Part shown: in pieces, positions 38,179-47,759 of the stretch | Layout: each line of letters opens with the position of its first letter | Position numbering within the stretch: the first letter of the stretch is position 1 | Assembly (NCBI GenBank): GCA_016709665.1 | Contig: JADJMI010000005.1 | Location: 372,001 to 436,000, forward strand | Reading direction: 5' to 3' | Origin: Betaproteobacteria bacterium | Lineage (GTDB): Bacteria > Pseudomonadota > Gammaproteobacteria > Burkholderiales > Usitatibacteraceae | Length of the DNA: 64,000 bases | Position numbers and translations under genes: made by a program | Notes under the pieces: model-generated | Told to the model about the DNA's origin: nothing | Databases searched by the model: none | The model's input: only the letters and a program-made list of their open reading frames with translations

Positions 38179-39705
38179 ATGAAGATTCGCGCGCAGATCG
38201 GGATGGTCCTGAACCTCGACAAGTGCATCGGGTGCCATACCTGCTCGGTGACCTGCAAGAACGTGTGGACGAACCGCGAGGGCATGGAATACGCGTGGTT
38301 CAACAACGTGGAGACGAAGCCCGGCATCGGCTATCCCAAGGAATGGGAGAACCAGCAGAAGTGGAACGGCGGCTGGGTGCGCAAGAGCAACGGGAAGATC
38401 GAGCCGCGCCAGGGCGGGCGGTGGTCCATCCTCATGAAGCTCTTCGGCAACCCCAACCTGCCGGAGATCGACGACTACTACGAGCCCTTCACCTTCGACT
38501 ACGAGCACCTGCACACGGCGCCGGAGATGAAGGCGACGCCCGTGGCCCGCCCGCGCTCGCTGGTGAGCGGCCAGCGCATGGAGAAGATCGAGTGGGGCCC
38601 GAACTGGGAGGAGATCCTGGGCGGGGAATTCGCCAAGCGCTCGAAGGACGCCAATTTCGAGGGCATCCAGAAGGACATCTACGGGCAGTTCGAGAACACC
38701 TTCATGATGTACCTGCCGCGCCTGTGCGAGCACTGCCTGAACCCCACCTGCGTGGCGAGCTGCCCCTCGGGCTCCATCTACAAGCGCGAGGAGGACGGCA
38801 TCGTCCTCATCGACCAGGACAAGTGCCGCGGCTGGCGCATGTGCGTTTCCGGCTGCCCCTACAAGAAGATCTACTACAACTGGTCGAGCGGCAAGGCCGA
38901 GAAGTGCATCTTCTGCTACCCGCGCATCGAGGCCGGGCAGCCCACGGTGTGCTCCGAAACTTGCGTGGGCCGCATCCGCTACCTCGGCGTGCTGCTCTAC
39001 GACGCCGACCGCATCGAGGCCGCGGCGAGCGTCGAGGACCCGAAGAAGCTCTACGAGGCGCAGCTGGGCGTCTTCCTCGATCCGAACGACCCCGCCGTGA
39101 TCGCGCAGGCCCGCAAGGACGGCATCCCCGAGGCCTGGCTCGAATCGGCGAAGCGTTCCCCGGTCTACAAGATGGCGATGGAGTGGAAGGTGGCCCTGCC
39201 CCTGCACCCGGAATACCGCACGCTGCCGATGGTCTGGTACGTGCCGCCGCTCTCGCCCATCCAGGGCGCGGCCAACGCCGGTCACATCGGCGCCTTCGGC
39301 CAGCTTCCCGACGTGCGCAGCCTGCGCATCCCCGTGGAATATCTCGCGAACCTGCTGACCGCGGGCGACCCGGCGCCGGTGGTGCGCGCGCTCGAGCGGA
39401 TGCTCGCCATGCGCGCCTACATGCGCGATCGCCACGTGGAAAAGCGCGAGAACGCCGAGGTGCTGGGCCAGGTCGGGATGTCGGCCCTCGAGGTCGAGGA
39501 CATGTACCGGTACATGGCCATCGCCAACTACGAGGACCGCTTCGTGATCCCCACCACGCACCGCGAGTACGCGGAGGACGCCCATGACCTCCGGGGCGGT
39601 TGCGGCTTCAGCTTCGACTCGGGTTGCTCGACGACGGGGACGGTGAAGAACCTCTTCGGCGGCAACGCCGGCAGGAAGACCATTCCCATCAAGGCGCTGG
39701 GCTAG
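38179..39705 (+). CDS. narH: Respiratory nitrate reductase beta subunit NarH
   Basis: 508 residues, the electron-transfer subunit with three [4Fe-4S] and one [3Fe-4S] cluster. Cysteine groups: CIGCHTCSVTCKNVW near residue 16; CEHCLNPTCVASCPSGSI; CRGWRMCVSGCPYKK, where Trp replaces a Cys and so marks the 3Fe cluster; and CIFCYPRIEAGQPTVCSETC. Length and order match E. coli NarH. It lies 16 bases after narG. Confidence 0.98.
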   Translation: MKIRAQIGMVLNLDKCIGCHTCSVTCKNVWTNREGMEYAWFNNVETKPGIGYPKEWENQQKWNGGWVRKSNGKIEPRQGGRWSILMKLFGNPNLPEIDDYYEPFTFDYEHLHTAPEMKATPVARPRSLVSGQRMEKIEWGPNWEEILGGEFAKRSKDANFEGIQKDIYGQFENTFMMYLPRLCEHCLNPTCVASCPSGSIYKREEDGIVLIDQDKCRGWRMCVSGCPYKKIYYNWSSGKAEKCIFCYPRIEAGQPTVCSETCVGRIRYLGVLLYDADRIEAAASVEDPKKLYEAQLGVFLDPNDPAVIAQARKDGIPEAWLESAKRSPVYKMAMEWKVALPLHPEYRTLPMVWYVPPLSPIQGAANAGHIGAFGQLPDVRSLRIPVEYLANLLTAGDPAPVVRALERMLAMRAYMRDRHVEKRENAEVLGQVGMSALEVEDMYRYMAIANYEDRFVIPTTHREYAEDAHDLRGGCGFSFDSGCSTTGTVKNLFGGNAGRKTIPIKALG

Positions 39706-39714
39706 GAGAAGACC

Positions 39715-40410
39715 ATGACGATCACCTTCAAGGCACTGGGCGCGCTGCTCGCCTACCCGACGCCGGAACTCGTGCAGGCGCTGCCGGAGATCCGCGCGGC
39801 GATCCAGGCGGAGAAGCGCCTGGGCGTGCGCGAGCGCACGGCGCTCTTCCTGCTGCTGGCCGAACTGGGCCACCGCGACCTGCTGGATTCCCAGGAGCAT
39901 TACGTGGGCCTCTTCGACCGGGGCCGGTCCACGTCGCTCAACCTCTTCGAGCACGTCCACGGCGATTCCCGCGACCGCGGCCCCGCGATGCTGGACCTGC
40001 GCGGGGTCTACGAGGCCGCCGGCTTCGCCTTCACCGCCAACGAGCTGCCGGACTACCTGCCGGCCCTCCTCGAATTCCTCTCGACCCAGCCGTTCGCCAG
40101 GGCCGAGGAGATGCTCGGCGACTGCGCGCACATCCTGCGAGCCATCGGCGAAACGCTGGCCCGCCGGGAGAGCCCGCACGCCGCCGTGTTCGCCGCGCTT
40201 CTCGCGATGGTGAAGGCCGAGGGCCTCGCGCCGGTGAAGCGGGCCGCGCCGGTCGTCGAGGAGACGCCCGTCGACGACGAGTGGGTCGACGCGCCCGTGA
40301 TCTTCGGTCCGGCCGGCGCGCCCGGCGGCTGCGGCGCCCCGCGCCCGGGCCCTTCCGTCATCCAGTTCGTGCCGCCGGCCTCTTCGGCGCGCCCGGGGAG
40401 CCAACCGTGA
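39715..40410 (+). CDS. narJ: Nitrate reductase molybdenum cofactor assembly chaperone NarJ
   Basis: 231 residues. A cytoplasmic chaperone that holds NarG for molybdenum cofactor insertion and membrane docking; not part of the final enzyme. Family features: FKALGALLAYPTPELVQALP at the N-terminus, the QEHYVGLFDRGRSTSLNLFE signature, and HGDSRDRGPAMLDLRGVYEA. The Pro/Gly-rich tail (PGPSVIQFVPPASSA) is typical. The stop overlaps the narI GTG. Confidence 0.95.
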   Translation: MTITFKALGALLAYPTPELVQALPEIRAAIQAEKRLGVRERTALFLLLAELGHRDLLDSQEHYVGLFDRGRSTSLNLFEHVHGDSRDRGPAMLDLRGVYEAAGFAFTANELPDYLPALLEFLSTQPFARAEEMLGDCAHILRAIGETLARRESPHAAVFAALLAMVKAEGLAPVKRAAPVVEETPVDDEWVDAPVIFGPAGAPGGCGAPRPGPSVIQFVPPASSARPGSQP

Positions 40411-41093
40411 ACGACACCGCCAACACCTTCCTCTTCGGCATCTACCCGTACATCGCGATCGCCGTCTTTCTCGTCGGCAGCCTCGCGCGCTTCGAGACCG
40501 AGCAGTACACGTGGAAGTCCGATTCGTCGCAGTTCCTGTCGAAGGCGCAGCTGCGGCTCGCCTCGAACCTGTTCCATCTGGGCATTCTCGGCATCCTGGG
40601 CGGGCACTTCGTGGGGCTGCTCACGCCGATGCCCGTCTGGCACGCGCTCGGCGTCACGCCGGCGGCCAAGCAGATGCTCGCCATCGTCGCGGGCGGGATC
40701 TTCGGCCTGATGTGCCTCGTCGGTCTCGCGATGCTCATCGTCCGGCGCTTCGCCGTGCCGCGCATCCGCGCGACCACCCGCACGATGGACTGGGTGGTGC
40801 TCTGGCTCCTGCTCGCGCAGCTCCTGCTCGGCCTCGCTTCGATCCCGGTCTCCGCCGGGCACTTGGACGGCGGCGAGATGGTGAAGCTCATGACCTGGGC
40901 GCAGCACATCGTCACCTTCCAGGGCGACGCGGCGAGCTACGTGGCCGGCGCGGCCCCCGTATTCAAGCTGCACCTCGTGCTCGGGCTCACGATCTTCCTC
41001 GTGTTCCCGTTCTCCCGCCTGGTGCACATCTGGAGCGGCTTCGGCGCCGCCGCCTATCTCGTGCGCGCCTACCAGATCGCGCGCTCGCGCTGA
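40407..41093 (+). CDS. narI: Respiratory nitrate reductase gamma subunit NarI
   Basis: 228 residues from a GTG (GTGA overlap with narJ). Di-haem b quinol oxidase subunit with five helices, the first being FLFGIYPYIAIAVFLVGSLA. Haem-ligand His candidates are in SNLFHLGILGILGGHFVGLL and in WAQHIVTFQG and FKLHLVLG near the C-terminus. The RFETEQYTWKSDSSQFL loop after helix one is diagnostic. It anchors NarGH and takes electrons from quinol. Confidence 0.96.
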   Translation: MNDTANTFLFGIYPYIAIAVFLVGSLARFETEQYTWKSDSSQFLSKAQLRLASNLFHLGILGILGGHFVGLLTPMPVWHALGVTPAAKQMLAIVAGGIFGLMCLVGLAMLIVRRFAVPRIRATTRTMDWVVLWLLLAQLLLGLASIPVSAGHLDGGEMVKLMTWAQHIVTFQGDAASYVAGAAPVFKLHLVLGLTIFLVFPFSRLVHIWSGFGAAAYLVRAYQIARSR

Positions 41094-41110
41094 ACGAACC
41101 GGAGACGACG

Positions 41111-41896
41111 ATGGACCTGAGCGTGAACGGCATTTTCATCGACGAGGAGGCGCTCCAGCGGGAAATGGCGCGCCTGGGGCCGGGCCCGGTGGTGCAGGAG
41201 GCTGTGCGGCGCACGCTGGCCGTGCGCGAACTGCTCCTGCAGGAAGCGGGCGAGAAGGGCCTGCTCGAGGGCGGCGCGCCGCGAAGCGCCGTGACCTTCG
41301 CCGACCGCGAAAGCGAGGAGGCGGCGATCGAGCGGCTCCTCGCGCAGGAGGTGCGCACGCCGGAGCCGACCGAGGACGAATGCCGCCGGCACTACGAGGC
41401 CCATGCCGCGCGGTTCGTCGCGGGCGAGCTCGTGGCCGCGAGCCACATCCTCTTCGCCCTCACGCCCGGCACGCCGGTGCAGGCGCTCCGGGAACGCGCG
41501 GGCACGGCGCTCGCGGAGTTGGTCGCCAACCCCGCGCTCTTCGCCGCGCGGGCGGGCGAGCTGTCCAATTGCCCTTCCGGGGCGCAGGGCGGCAGCCTCG
41601 GCCAGTTCGGCCGCGGCGAGATGGCGCCGGAGTTCGAGAAGGCGATCTTCGACACGCAAGCGACGGGCGTGCTGCCTTCCCTCGTCGCCACACGGCACGG
41701 CTTCCACATCGTGCAGGTCGAGCAACGACTTCCCGGGCGGCAACTGCCCTTCGAAGCCGTGCGCGAGAAGATCGCGGTGCAATTGTCCGCGCGCGTGCAG
41801 GAGCGGGCCCTCCGGCAGTACGTGACCGTGCTCGCGGGCCGGGCGGACATCCGGGGAGTGGCGCTGCAGTCGGTCGCGACGCCGCTGGTCCAGTGA
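41111..41896 (+). CDS. Parvulin-type peptidyl-prolyl isomerase (NifM/PpiC-like) of the nar cluster
   Basis: 261 residues. A helical N-terminal region (QREMARLGPGPVVQEAVRRT) precedes a parvulin domain: VAASHILFALTPGTPVQAL, then CPSGAQGGSLGQFGRGEMAP and VATRHGFHIVQVEQRLPGR, which hold the rotamase signature residues. There is no signal peptide, so it probably acts in the cytoplasm. This gene follows narI in many betaproteobacterial nar operons and may help fold the large subunits. Its stop overlaps the nnrS start. Confidence 0.9.
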   Translation: MDLSVNGIFIDEEALQREMARLGPGPVVQEAVRRTLAVRELLLQEAGEKGLLEGGAPRSAVTFADRESEEAAIERLLAQEVRTPEPTEDECRRHYEAHAARFVAGELVAASHILFALTPGTPVQALRERAGTALAELVANPALFAARAGELSNCPSGAQGGSLGQFGRGEMAPEFEKAIFDTQATGVLPSLVATRHGFHIVQVEQRLPGRQLPFEAVREKIAVQLSARVQERALRQYVTVLAGRADIRGVALQSVATPLVQ

Positions 41897-43074
41897 TCCC
41901 GGTCGCGGTCCGGGCCACGCCGCCTCCGCGGGATTTCGCCCTCTGGCGGCTGGGATTCCGGCCCTTCTACCTGCTGGCGAGCGCGTTCGCCTCGCTGTCG
42001 ATCCTCTTCTGGATCGCGCAGTACGCCGGGCTCCTGCCGGCCGCCTACCTCAACGGCCCCCTCTGGCACGGCCACGAGATGCTCTTCGGCTTCACGCTGG
42101 CCGTGGTCGGCGGGTTCCTCTTCACGGCGGTGCGCAACTGGACCGGCCTGCCCACGCCCTCGGGCGCGCCGCTCGCCGCCTGCGCCTTGCTCTGGCTCGC
42201 CGGACGCGTGCTGGTGCTCACGCCGTTCGGAACGGTCGCGGCCTTCGTGAACGCGGCGTTCCCCGTGGCCATCGCCGTCGGCATCGGCATTCCCCTGTGG
42301 AAGAGCGGCAACCGGCGCAATTTTTTCTTCGCCGGCCTGCTGCTCCTGCTCGCCGCGGCCACGCTGGCGTTCCACCTGTCCCTCCAGGGGCGGCTGGACT
42401 GGCCGCAGCGCGCCGGCATCGAGGCGGGGCTCGACATCGTTCTCTTCATCATGGCGGTGGTCGGCGGGCGCGTGATCCCGATGTTCACCAACAACGGCGT
42501 GCCGGGCACGAACGCGCGGCGCGATCCCCGGGTCGAGCGCCTCGCGCTGGGCGGCGCGCTCGCGTTGCTGGCGGCCGACCTGCTGCAGGCTCCGCCCGTC
42601 GTCGTGGCGTGCATCGCGCTCGTCGCGGCGCTGGCCCATGGCGCCCGGCTCGCGTTGTGGAAGCCCTGGCGCACCTTCGCCGCGCCGCTGGTGTGGATCC
42701 TGCACGCGGCCTATGCGTGGATCGTGGCGTACCTGGTGCTGCGCTCGCTCGCCGGCTTCGGCCTGGTGGCGGGGTCCTTCGCGATCCATGCGCTCACGGT
42801 CGGTGCGATCGGCGGTCTCACGATCGGCATGATGACCCGCACGGCCCGGGGCCACACCGGGCGTCCGCTGGTGGCGGATGGCTTCGAGGTGGCGTGCTAC
42901 GGGCTCGTGATGGCGGCCGCGCTGCTGCGGGTCGCGGGCGCGATGGCGATTCCCGCGCTCCACGTCGAGGCGGTGATCGCCTCCGGCGTGTGCTGGTCGG
43001 CGGCGTACGGGATCTACTTCGTGCGCTACTGGCCGGTGCTCACGCGAGCCCGGGTGGACGGGCAGCCGGGCTAG
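41893..43074 (+). CDS. nnrS: NnrS family haem-copper membrane protein
   Basis: 393 residues from a GTG overlapping the previous stop. Twelve hydrophobic helices with the family blocks LWRLGFRPFYLLASAFASLS, LNGPLWHGHEMLFGFTLAVV (conserved His), GFLFTAVRNWTGLPTPSG and MAVVGGRVIPMFTNNGVPGT, then HALTVGAIGGLTIGMMTRTA. NnrS protects cells from nitric oxide stress, which fits an operon that makes nitrite. It ends 9 bases from the convergent second TRAP operon, with no terminator visible between. Confidence 0.93.
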   Translation: MIPVAVRATPPPRDFALWRLGFRPFYLLASAFASLSILFWIAQYAGLLPAAYLNGPLWHGHEMLFGFTLAVVGGFLFTAVRNWTGLPTPSGAPLAACALLWLAGRVLVLTPFGTVAAFVNAAFPVAIAVGIGIPLWKSGNRRNFFFAGLLLLLAAATLAFHLSLQGRLDWPQRAGIEAGLDIVLFIMAVVGGRVIPMFTNNGVPGTNARRDPRVERLALGGALALLAADLLQAPPVVVACIALVAALAHGARLALWKPWRTFAAPLVWILHAAYAWIVAYLVLRSLAGFGLVAGSFAIHALTVGAIGGLTIGMMTRTARGHTGRPLVADGFEVACYGLVMAAALLRVAGAMAIPALHVEAVIASGVCWSAAYGIYFVRYWPVLTRARVDGQPG

Positions 43075-43083
43075 GCGCGCCGC

Positions 43084-44376
43084 TCACATCCGCGCGGGCA
43101 GCCAGGTGACGATGCCCGGGAAGAAGTAGAGCAGGCCCACGGCCAGCACCATCAGCAGGAAGAGCGGCAGCGACACCTTCGCGAGCCACGGGATCTGCTT
43201 CTTCGTCATGCCCTGCAGCACGAAGAGGTTGAAGCCCACCGGCGGCGTGATCTGCGCCATCTCCACCACCACCACCACGAAGATGCCGAACCAGATGAGG
43301 TCGATGCCGGCCTTCTGGATGGTGGGCAGGATGACGCCCATGGTGAGCACCACCATCGAGATGCCGTCGAGAAAGCAGCCCAGCACGATGAAGAAGACCA
43401 TCAGCGCGAAGAGCAGCCAGAAGGGCGTGAGCCCCAGGCCGGCGATGAACTCCGCCAGGTGCCTCGGCAGGCCGATGTAGCCCATGGCGAGCGTGAGGAA
43501 GGCGGCGCCCGCGAGGATGAGCGCGATCATGCAGTACAGGCGCGTCGCGCCCATGAGGCTCTCGCCGAACACCTTGCGGCTCATCGATCCCTGCAGCCAC
43601 GAGATGGCGAGCGCGCCCACCACGCCGAGCGCCGCGGCTTCCGTCGCCGTCGCGATGCCCACGTAGATGGAGCCCAGCACGAGGGCGATGAGCGAGACGG
43701 CCGGGATGAGGTGCCGCGAGGCGTACACCCGCTGCCCGAACGACAGGTGCTCCTTCTCCTCGGGAATGCGCCCGGGGTTCGCGAGGGACCAGAGGATGGT
43801 GTAGCCCATGAAGAGCGCCGCGAGCAGGAGGCCCGGCAGCACGCCCGCGATGAAGAGGCGCGTGATCGACACCTCCGCCGTCACGCCGTAGACGATCATG
43901 ATGATCGAGGGCGGGATGAGCAGGCCCAGCGTGCCCGCGCCCGCCAGCGTGCCGATCGTCATCTCCTCCGGGTAGCCGCGCTTCTTGAGCTCCGGCAGCG
44001 TCATCTTGCCGATGGTGGCGCAGGTGGCGGCGGAGGAACCGGAGACGGCCGCGAAGATCGTGCAGCCGATGATGTTGGTGTGCAGGAGCCGCCCCGGGAT
44101 CTTCGTGAGCCACGGCGCGAGGCCGCGGAACATGTCCTCGGAGAGGCGCGTGCGGAAGAGGATCTCCCCCATCCACAGGAAAAGCGGCAGGGCCGTGAGC
44201 GTCCACGAGGACATCGAGCCCCACACCGTCACCGCCATCGCGTCGCCCACGGGGCGGCTGGTGAAGAGTTCCATGCCGATCCAGGCGACGCCCAGGAGCG
44301 CGAGGCCGATCCACAGGCCGCTCGCGAGCAGGGCGAAGAGGAACGCGATGAGGACGGCGGTGATGGCGAGGTCCAC
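43084..44376 (-). CDS. TRAP transporter large permease subunit DctM (second system)
   Basis: 430 residues from a GTG at 44376. DctM features are SMSSWTLTALPLFLWMGEIL, AAVSGSSAATCATIGKMTLP, GLLIPPSIIMIVYGVTAEVS and AQITPPVGFNLFVLQGMTKK. It diverges clearly from the first DctM, so the two systems are not recent duplicates; the sequence is closer to dicarboxylate/keto-acid types. It is the last gene of dctP2-dctQ2-dctM2, spaced by 3 bases from dctQ2. Confidence 0.94.
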   Translation of the reverse strand: MDLAITAVLIAFLFALLASGLWIGLALLGVAWIGMELFTSRPVGDAMAVTVWGSMSSWTLTALPLFLWMGEILFRTRLSEDMFRGLAPWLTKIPGRLLHTNIIGCTIFAAVSGSSAATCATIGKMTLPELKKRGYPEEMTIGTLAGAGTLGLLIPPSIIMIVYGVTAEVSITRLFIAGVLPGLLLAALFMGYTILWSLANPGRIPEEKEHLSFGQRVYASRHLIPAVSLIALVLGSIYVGIATATEAAALGVVGALAISWLQGSMSRKVFGESLMGATRLYCMIALILAGAAFLTLAMGYIGLPRHLAEFIAGLGLTPFWLLFALMVFFIVLGCFLDGISMVVLTMGVILPTIQKAGIDLIWFGIFVVVVVEMAQITPPVGFNLFVLQGMTKKQIPWLAKVSLPLFLLMVLAVGLLYFFPGIVTWLPARM

Positions 44377-44379
44377 GCG

Positions 44380-44898
44380 CTATTCCATGAGCTTGAGTTC
44401 GGCCTCGGCCTCGCGGGACGCCCTGGTGTGCCTTCCGCGCACGTGCAGCACGAAGTCGTCGATCATCGCGACGGCGAGGACGATCGCCCCCGCGGCCATG
44501 GCGAGCTGCGGAATCCACAGCGGCGTCGCGTCGTTGCCCTGCGAAATGTCGTTGAAGGCATGGGATTGCCACACCAGCCGCACGCAGTAGACCGCGAGCA
44601 CGAGGCAGAAGACGCTGCCGGCGGCATGGGACCAGAGCTCGAGGGCGCGCGACACCTTCGGCCCGAAGCGCTCCAGGAACAGGTTCACGCGGATGTGCTC
44701 GCCGCGCTTGAGCGTGTGGGCGAGGGCGAGGAACGCCGCCGCGGCCATGCAGTAGCCGGCGTACGCATCGGAGCCGCGCAGGTTGAAGCCGACGAGCCGC
44801 CCGATCACGCTCGCGAGCACCATGAGGAGCACGCCCACCATGAAAAACGCCGCGGCCCGGGCCGCGGCGTCGTAGAGCGTCTCGAGCGCCCGGCGCAC
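44380..44898 (-). CDS. TRAP transporter small permease subunit DctQ (second system)
   Basis: 172 residues from a GTG at 44898, 3 bases after dctP2. Four helices: AAFFMVGVLLMVLASVIGRL, AYAGYCMAAAAFLALAHTLK, LWSHAAGSVFCLVLAVYCVR and IPQLAMAAGAIVLAVAMIDD. The loop GEHIRVNLFLERFG is characteristic of DctQ. It is shorter than the first DctQ and lacks the His-rich tail. Confidence 0.92.
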   Translation of the reverse strand: MRRALETLYDAAARAAAFFMVGVLLMVLASVIGRLVGFNLRGSDAYAGYCMAAAAFLALAHTLKRGEHIRVNLFLERFGPKVSRALELWSHAAGSVFCLVLAVYCVRLVWQSHAFNDISQGNDATPLWIPQLAMAAGAIVLAVAMIDDFVLHVRGRHTRASREAEAELKLME

Positions 44899-44901
44899 CG
44901 G

Positions 44902-45864
44902 CTATTTCTTGAAGGCGTCGACGATGGCCTTGCCGTCCGGGCCGGCGGTCTTGAGCCATTCCCCGGTCATCTGCGCCCCGATCTTCTGGAAATCCGCCTT
45001 GAGCTGCGCGGTGGGCGCCTGCACGTTCATGCCGTTCTTCTTCAGCTCCGCGAGGTAGAACGACGTCTTTTCTTCGGAAACCTTCCAGCCGCGCGCCTCG
45101 GCGGCGGCGGCGGCCTTCACGACGGCTTCCTGCGTGGCCTTGTCGAGGGCGTCGAAAGCCTTCTTGTTGGCGAAGACGAGGTTCTTCGGGAGCCACGCCT
45201 GCGTGTCGTAGTAGTTCTTCACCACTTCCCAGGCCTTCGTGTCGTAGCCGGTGGCGCCGGAGGTGATGTTGGCGTTGACCGCGCCCGTGGCCATGGCCTG
45301 CGCGAGCTCGGCGGCCTGGATGGTCACCGGCTGGGCGCCGGCGAGTTCCGCGATGCGCGAGGTGGCCGGGTTGTAGGCGCGCATCTTGAGGCCCTTCATG
45401 TCGGCGATGGCCGCGAGCGGCTTGGTGGAGTAGATGCCCTGCGGCGGCCACGGCACGGAGAAGAGCACGACCATGCCCTGCTTGGCGAAGCGTTCCTCGA
45501 TGTACTTGCGCTGGATCTTCCAGAGCTTCGCGGAATCCGCGTAGCTGGTCGCGAGGAAGGGCACGGAATCGGTGCCGAAGATCGGGTCCTCGTTGGAGTA
45601 GCCCGACAGCAGGATCTCGCCGATCTGGGCCTGGCCGCCCTGCACCGCGCGCTTGATCTCCGGCGCCTTGAAGAGCGAGGCGTTGGCGTGCACCTGGATC
45701 TTGAGCTTGCCGCCGGTGGCTTTCTCCACGTCCGTGGCGAACTGGACGATGTTTTCCGTGTGGAAATTGGTCGCGGCATAGGGCGTGGGCATGTCCCACT
45801 TGGTCTGGGCGAGGGCGGCGGACGAAACGAGGACGGCGCCCAGGAGGGCGAGGACGGTACGCAT
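44902..45864 (-). CDS. TRAP transporter substrate-binding protein DctP (second system)
   Basis: 320 residues with a signal peptide MRTVLALLGAVLVSSAALAQ. The mature protein begins TKWDMPTPYAATNFHTENIV. The ligand-contact segment is DMKGLKMRAYNPATSRIAEL (Arg for the carboxylate), and ELAQAMATGAVNANITSGAT follows. The close DctP branch is unclear; dicarboxylates or aromatic or keto acids are possible. No sensor kinase lies next to it. The 99 bases upstream, before the GH15 gene, hold a GGAG ribosome site but no obvious promoter. Confidence 0.93.
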   Translation of the reverse strand: MRTVLALLGAVLVSSAALAQTKWDMPTPYAATNFHTENIVQFATDVEKATGGKLKIQVHANASLFKAPEIKRAVQGGQAQIGEILLSGYSNEDPIFGTDSVPFLATSYADSAKLWKIQRKYIEERFAKQGMVVLFSVPWPPQGIYSTKPLAAIADMKGLKMRAYNPATSRIAELAGAQPVTIQAAELAQAMATGAVNANITSGATGYDTKAWEVVKNYYDTQAWLPKNLVFANKKAFDALDKATQEAVVKAAAAAEARGWKVSEEKTSFYLAELKKNGMNVQAPTAQLKADFQKIGAQMTGEWLKTAGPDGKAIVDAFKK

Positions 45865-45963
45865 GGGGAGGTCTCCGGAATCGACGGGGGGTACCGGCCC
45901 ACGGTAAAGAGAGGCACGCGAGGTGTCAACCGGACGACCGGAAGCCCGGCCCGGCGGCGGCCC

Positions 45964-47748
45964 TCAGAAGGCCTGGTCCCAGGGGATGCTGAGCCGCGTC
46001 GCGCTGTTGATGAGCCCGACCATGCTGTAGGTCTGCGGGAAGTTGCCCCAGAGTTCTCCCGTGGACGGGTTCACGTCCTCGGACAGGAGCCCGAGGCCGT
46101 TGCGCCGGGCGAGCGTGGCCTCGAAGAGCGCGCGGGCCTCGTCGCGGCGGCCCAGGGCCGCCAGCGCGTCGACGTACCAGAACGTGCAGACCAGGAAGGC
46201 GTTCTCGGGCGCCCCGAAGTCGTCGGGCTGGGTGTAGCGGAAGATGAAGTCGCCGCGACGCAGCTCGCGCTCGATGGCGCCGACCGTCGCGGCGAAGCGC
46301 GGGTCGTCCGCCCGCAGGAAGCCGAGTTCCGCGAGCAGCAGCAGGCTGGCGTCGAGCTGCTCGCCGTCGAAGGTCGCGACGAAACAGGCGCGCTTGCTCG
46401 ACCAGGCCCGCTCCACGATCGCCGCATGGATGCGGTCGGCCTCGCCGCGCCAGCGCCGCATGGCCTCCGCGATGCCCAGCCGGCCCGCGATCTTGGCGAG
46501 GCGGTCGCAGGCCACCCAGCACATCACGCTCGAGAACGTGTGGATGTGGGCCGACCCGCGCAGTTCCCAGAGCCCGGCGTCGGGCGTCGCGTGCAGCGCC
46601 GCGGCCCGCTCGCCGAGAATCTCCAGCCGCCGGAAGAGGCCTTCGTTGCCGACCGTCGAGAGGCGGCTGTCGAAGAACGCGTGCGTCGCCGCGAGGATGG
46701 CGGAGCCGTAGACGTCGTTCTGCACCTGCCGGAAGGCCTGGTTGCCGATCCGCACCGGGCCCATGCCCCGGTAGCCGGGAAGCGATTCGACGAGGGACTC
46801 CTCGAGGTCCGCCTTGCCGCTGATGCGGTAGACGGGCTGCAGGAGGCCCTCCGAGCCGGCCGCCACGTTGATGATGTAGCCGAGGTAGCGCTCCATCGTG
46901 CGCGTCGCGTTGAGGCGGTTGAGCGCGTTCACGACGAAATAGGCGTCGCGCAGCCAGCAGAACCGGTAGTCCCAGTTGCGGCCGCTGCCGGGAGCCTCCG
47001 GGATGGAGGTCGTCAGCGCGGCGACGATGGCGCCCGTGTCGTCGTACGCCGCGAGCTTGAGGGTGATGGCGGCGCGGATGATCTCGTCCTGCCACTCGAA
47101 GGGGATGGACAGGTCGCGCACCCAGTCGTGCCAGTAGTCCGTCGTGAGCTCGAGGAAGCGCCGCGCCACTTCCGCGACCGATCCCTGCATCGTCTCGTCC
47201 GGCCCGATCACGAAGGCGATCGCGTCGCGCAGGACGAAGGGCGTCTCCTCGAGCACGGCGGTGATCGAGCAGTCGGTGGTGAGGCGCAGCACGTGGGACG
47301 AGCCCACGTAACGGATGTGATTCGATCCCGACGTGACCTCCGGCCGCCGCGCGCCGAAGTCGTCTCCCGGCCGCATCCGGATTCGCACCCGGGGGCTGCC
47401 GGCCACCGGCCGCACGATGCGGACCAGCTGCGCGGGGCAGAAGAGGCGGCCGAACTGGCGGAAGCGCGGCGCGAAATCGACGATCTCCACGCCGCCGCCG
47501 CGATCGTCGAACAGCTTCGTCACGAGCACGGGGGTATTCGGCAGGTACGCCTGCTCGGTGCGCGCGAGCCAGCTCAGCTCGACGTCCGTGAACCCGAAGC
47601 CCGCGTCGCCCTCGTGCGCGCGCAGCAGCGAGCAGAAGACCGCGTCGCCGTCCGGACGGGGCAGGCAGCTCCAGACGATCTCGCCGCGGGCGTCGACCAG
47701 CGCGCCGACGCTGGAATTGCCGATGACGCCCAGGTGCAGGTCTGCCAT
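45964..47748 (-). CDS. Glycoside hydrolase family 15 protein (trehalase/glucoamylase-like)
   Basis: 594 residues, cytoplasmic (no signal). An N-terminal beta-sandwich domain (LGVIGNSSVGALVDARGEIV, WSCLPRPDGDAVFCSLL) is followed by an (alpha/alpha)6 barrel. GH15 blocks: GRNWDYRFCWLRDAYFVVNA, the acidic catalytic stretch near KADLEESLVESLPGYRGM and FVCTFWYVDALAALGR-like ENAFLVCTFWYVDALAALG. In actinobacteria, members of this group hydrolyse trehalose. It follows otsA-otsB with an 11-base gap, so breakdown of trehalose or a related glucoside is the best guess. Confidence 0.92.
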   Translation of the reverse strand: MADLHLGVIGNSSVGALVDARGEIVWSCLPRPDGDAVFCSLLRAHEGDAGFGFTDVELSWLARTEQAYLPNTPVLVTKLFDDRGGGVEIVDFAPRFRQFGRLFCPAQLVRIVRPVAGSPRVRIRMRPGDDFGARRPEVTSGSNHIRYVGSSHVLRLTTDCSITAVLEETPFVLRDAIAFVIGPDETMQGSVAEVARRFLELTTDYWHDWVRDLSIPFEWQDEIIRAAITLKLAAYDDTGAIVAALTTSIPEAPGSGRNWDYRFCWLRDAYFVVNALNRLNATRTMERYLGYIINVAAGSEGLLQPVYRISGKADLEESLVESLPGYRGMGPVRIGNQAFRQVQNDVYGSAILAATHAFFDSRLSTVGNEGLFRRLEILGERAAALHATPDAGLWELRGSAHIHTFSSVMCWVACDRLAKIAGRLGIAEAMRRWRGEADRIHAAIVERAWSSKRACFVATFDGEQLDASLLLLAELGFLRADDPRFAATVGAIERELRRGDFIFRYTQPDDFGAPENAFLVCTFWYVDALAALGRRDEARALFEATLARRNGLGLLSEDVNPSTGELWGNFPQTYSMVGLINSATRLSIPWDQAF

Positions 47749-47759
47749 GCCGTTCTCCT

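Noticed and set aside
43075..43083. Terminator between convergent nnrS and the second TRAP operon
   Set aside because: Only nine bases separate the stop codons and no T-tailed hairpin is present.
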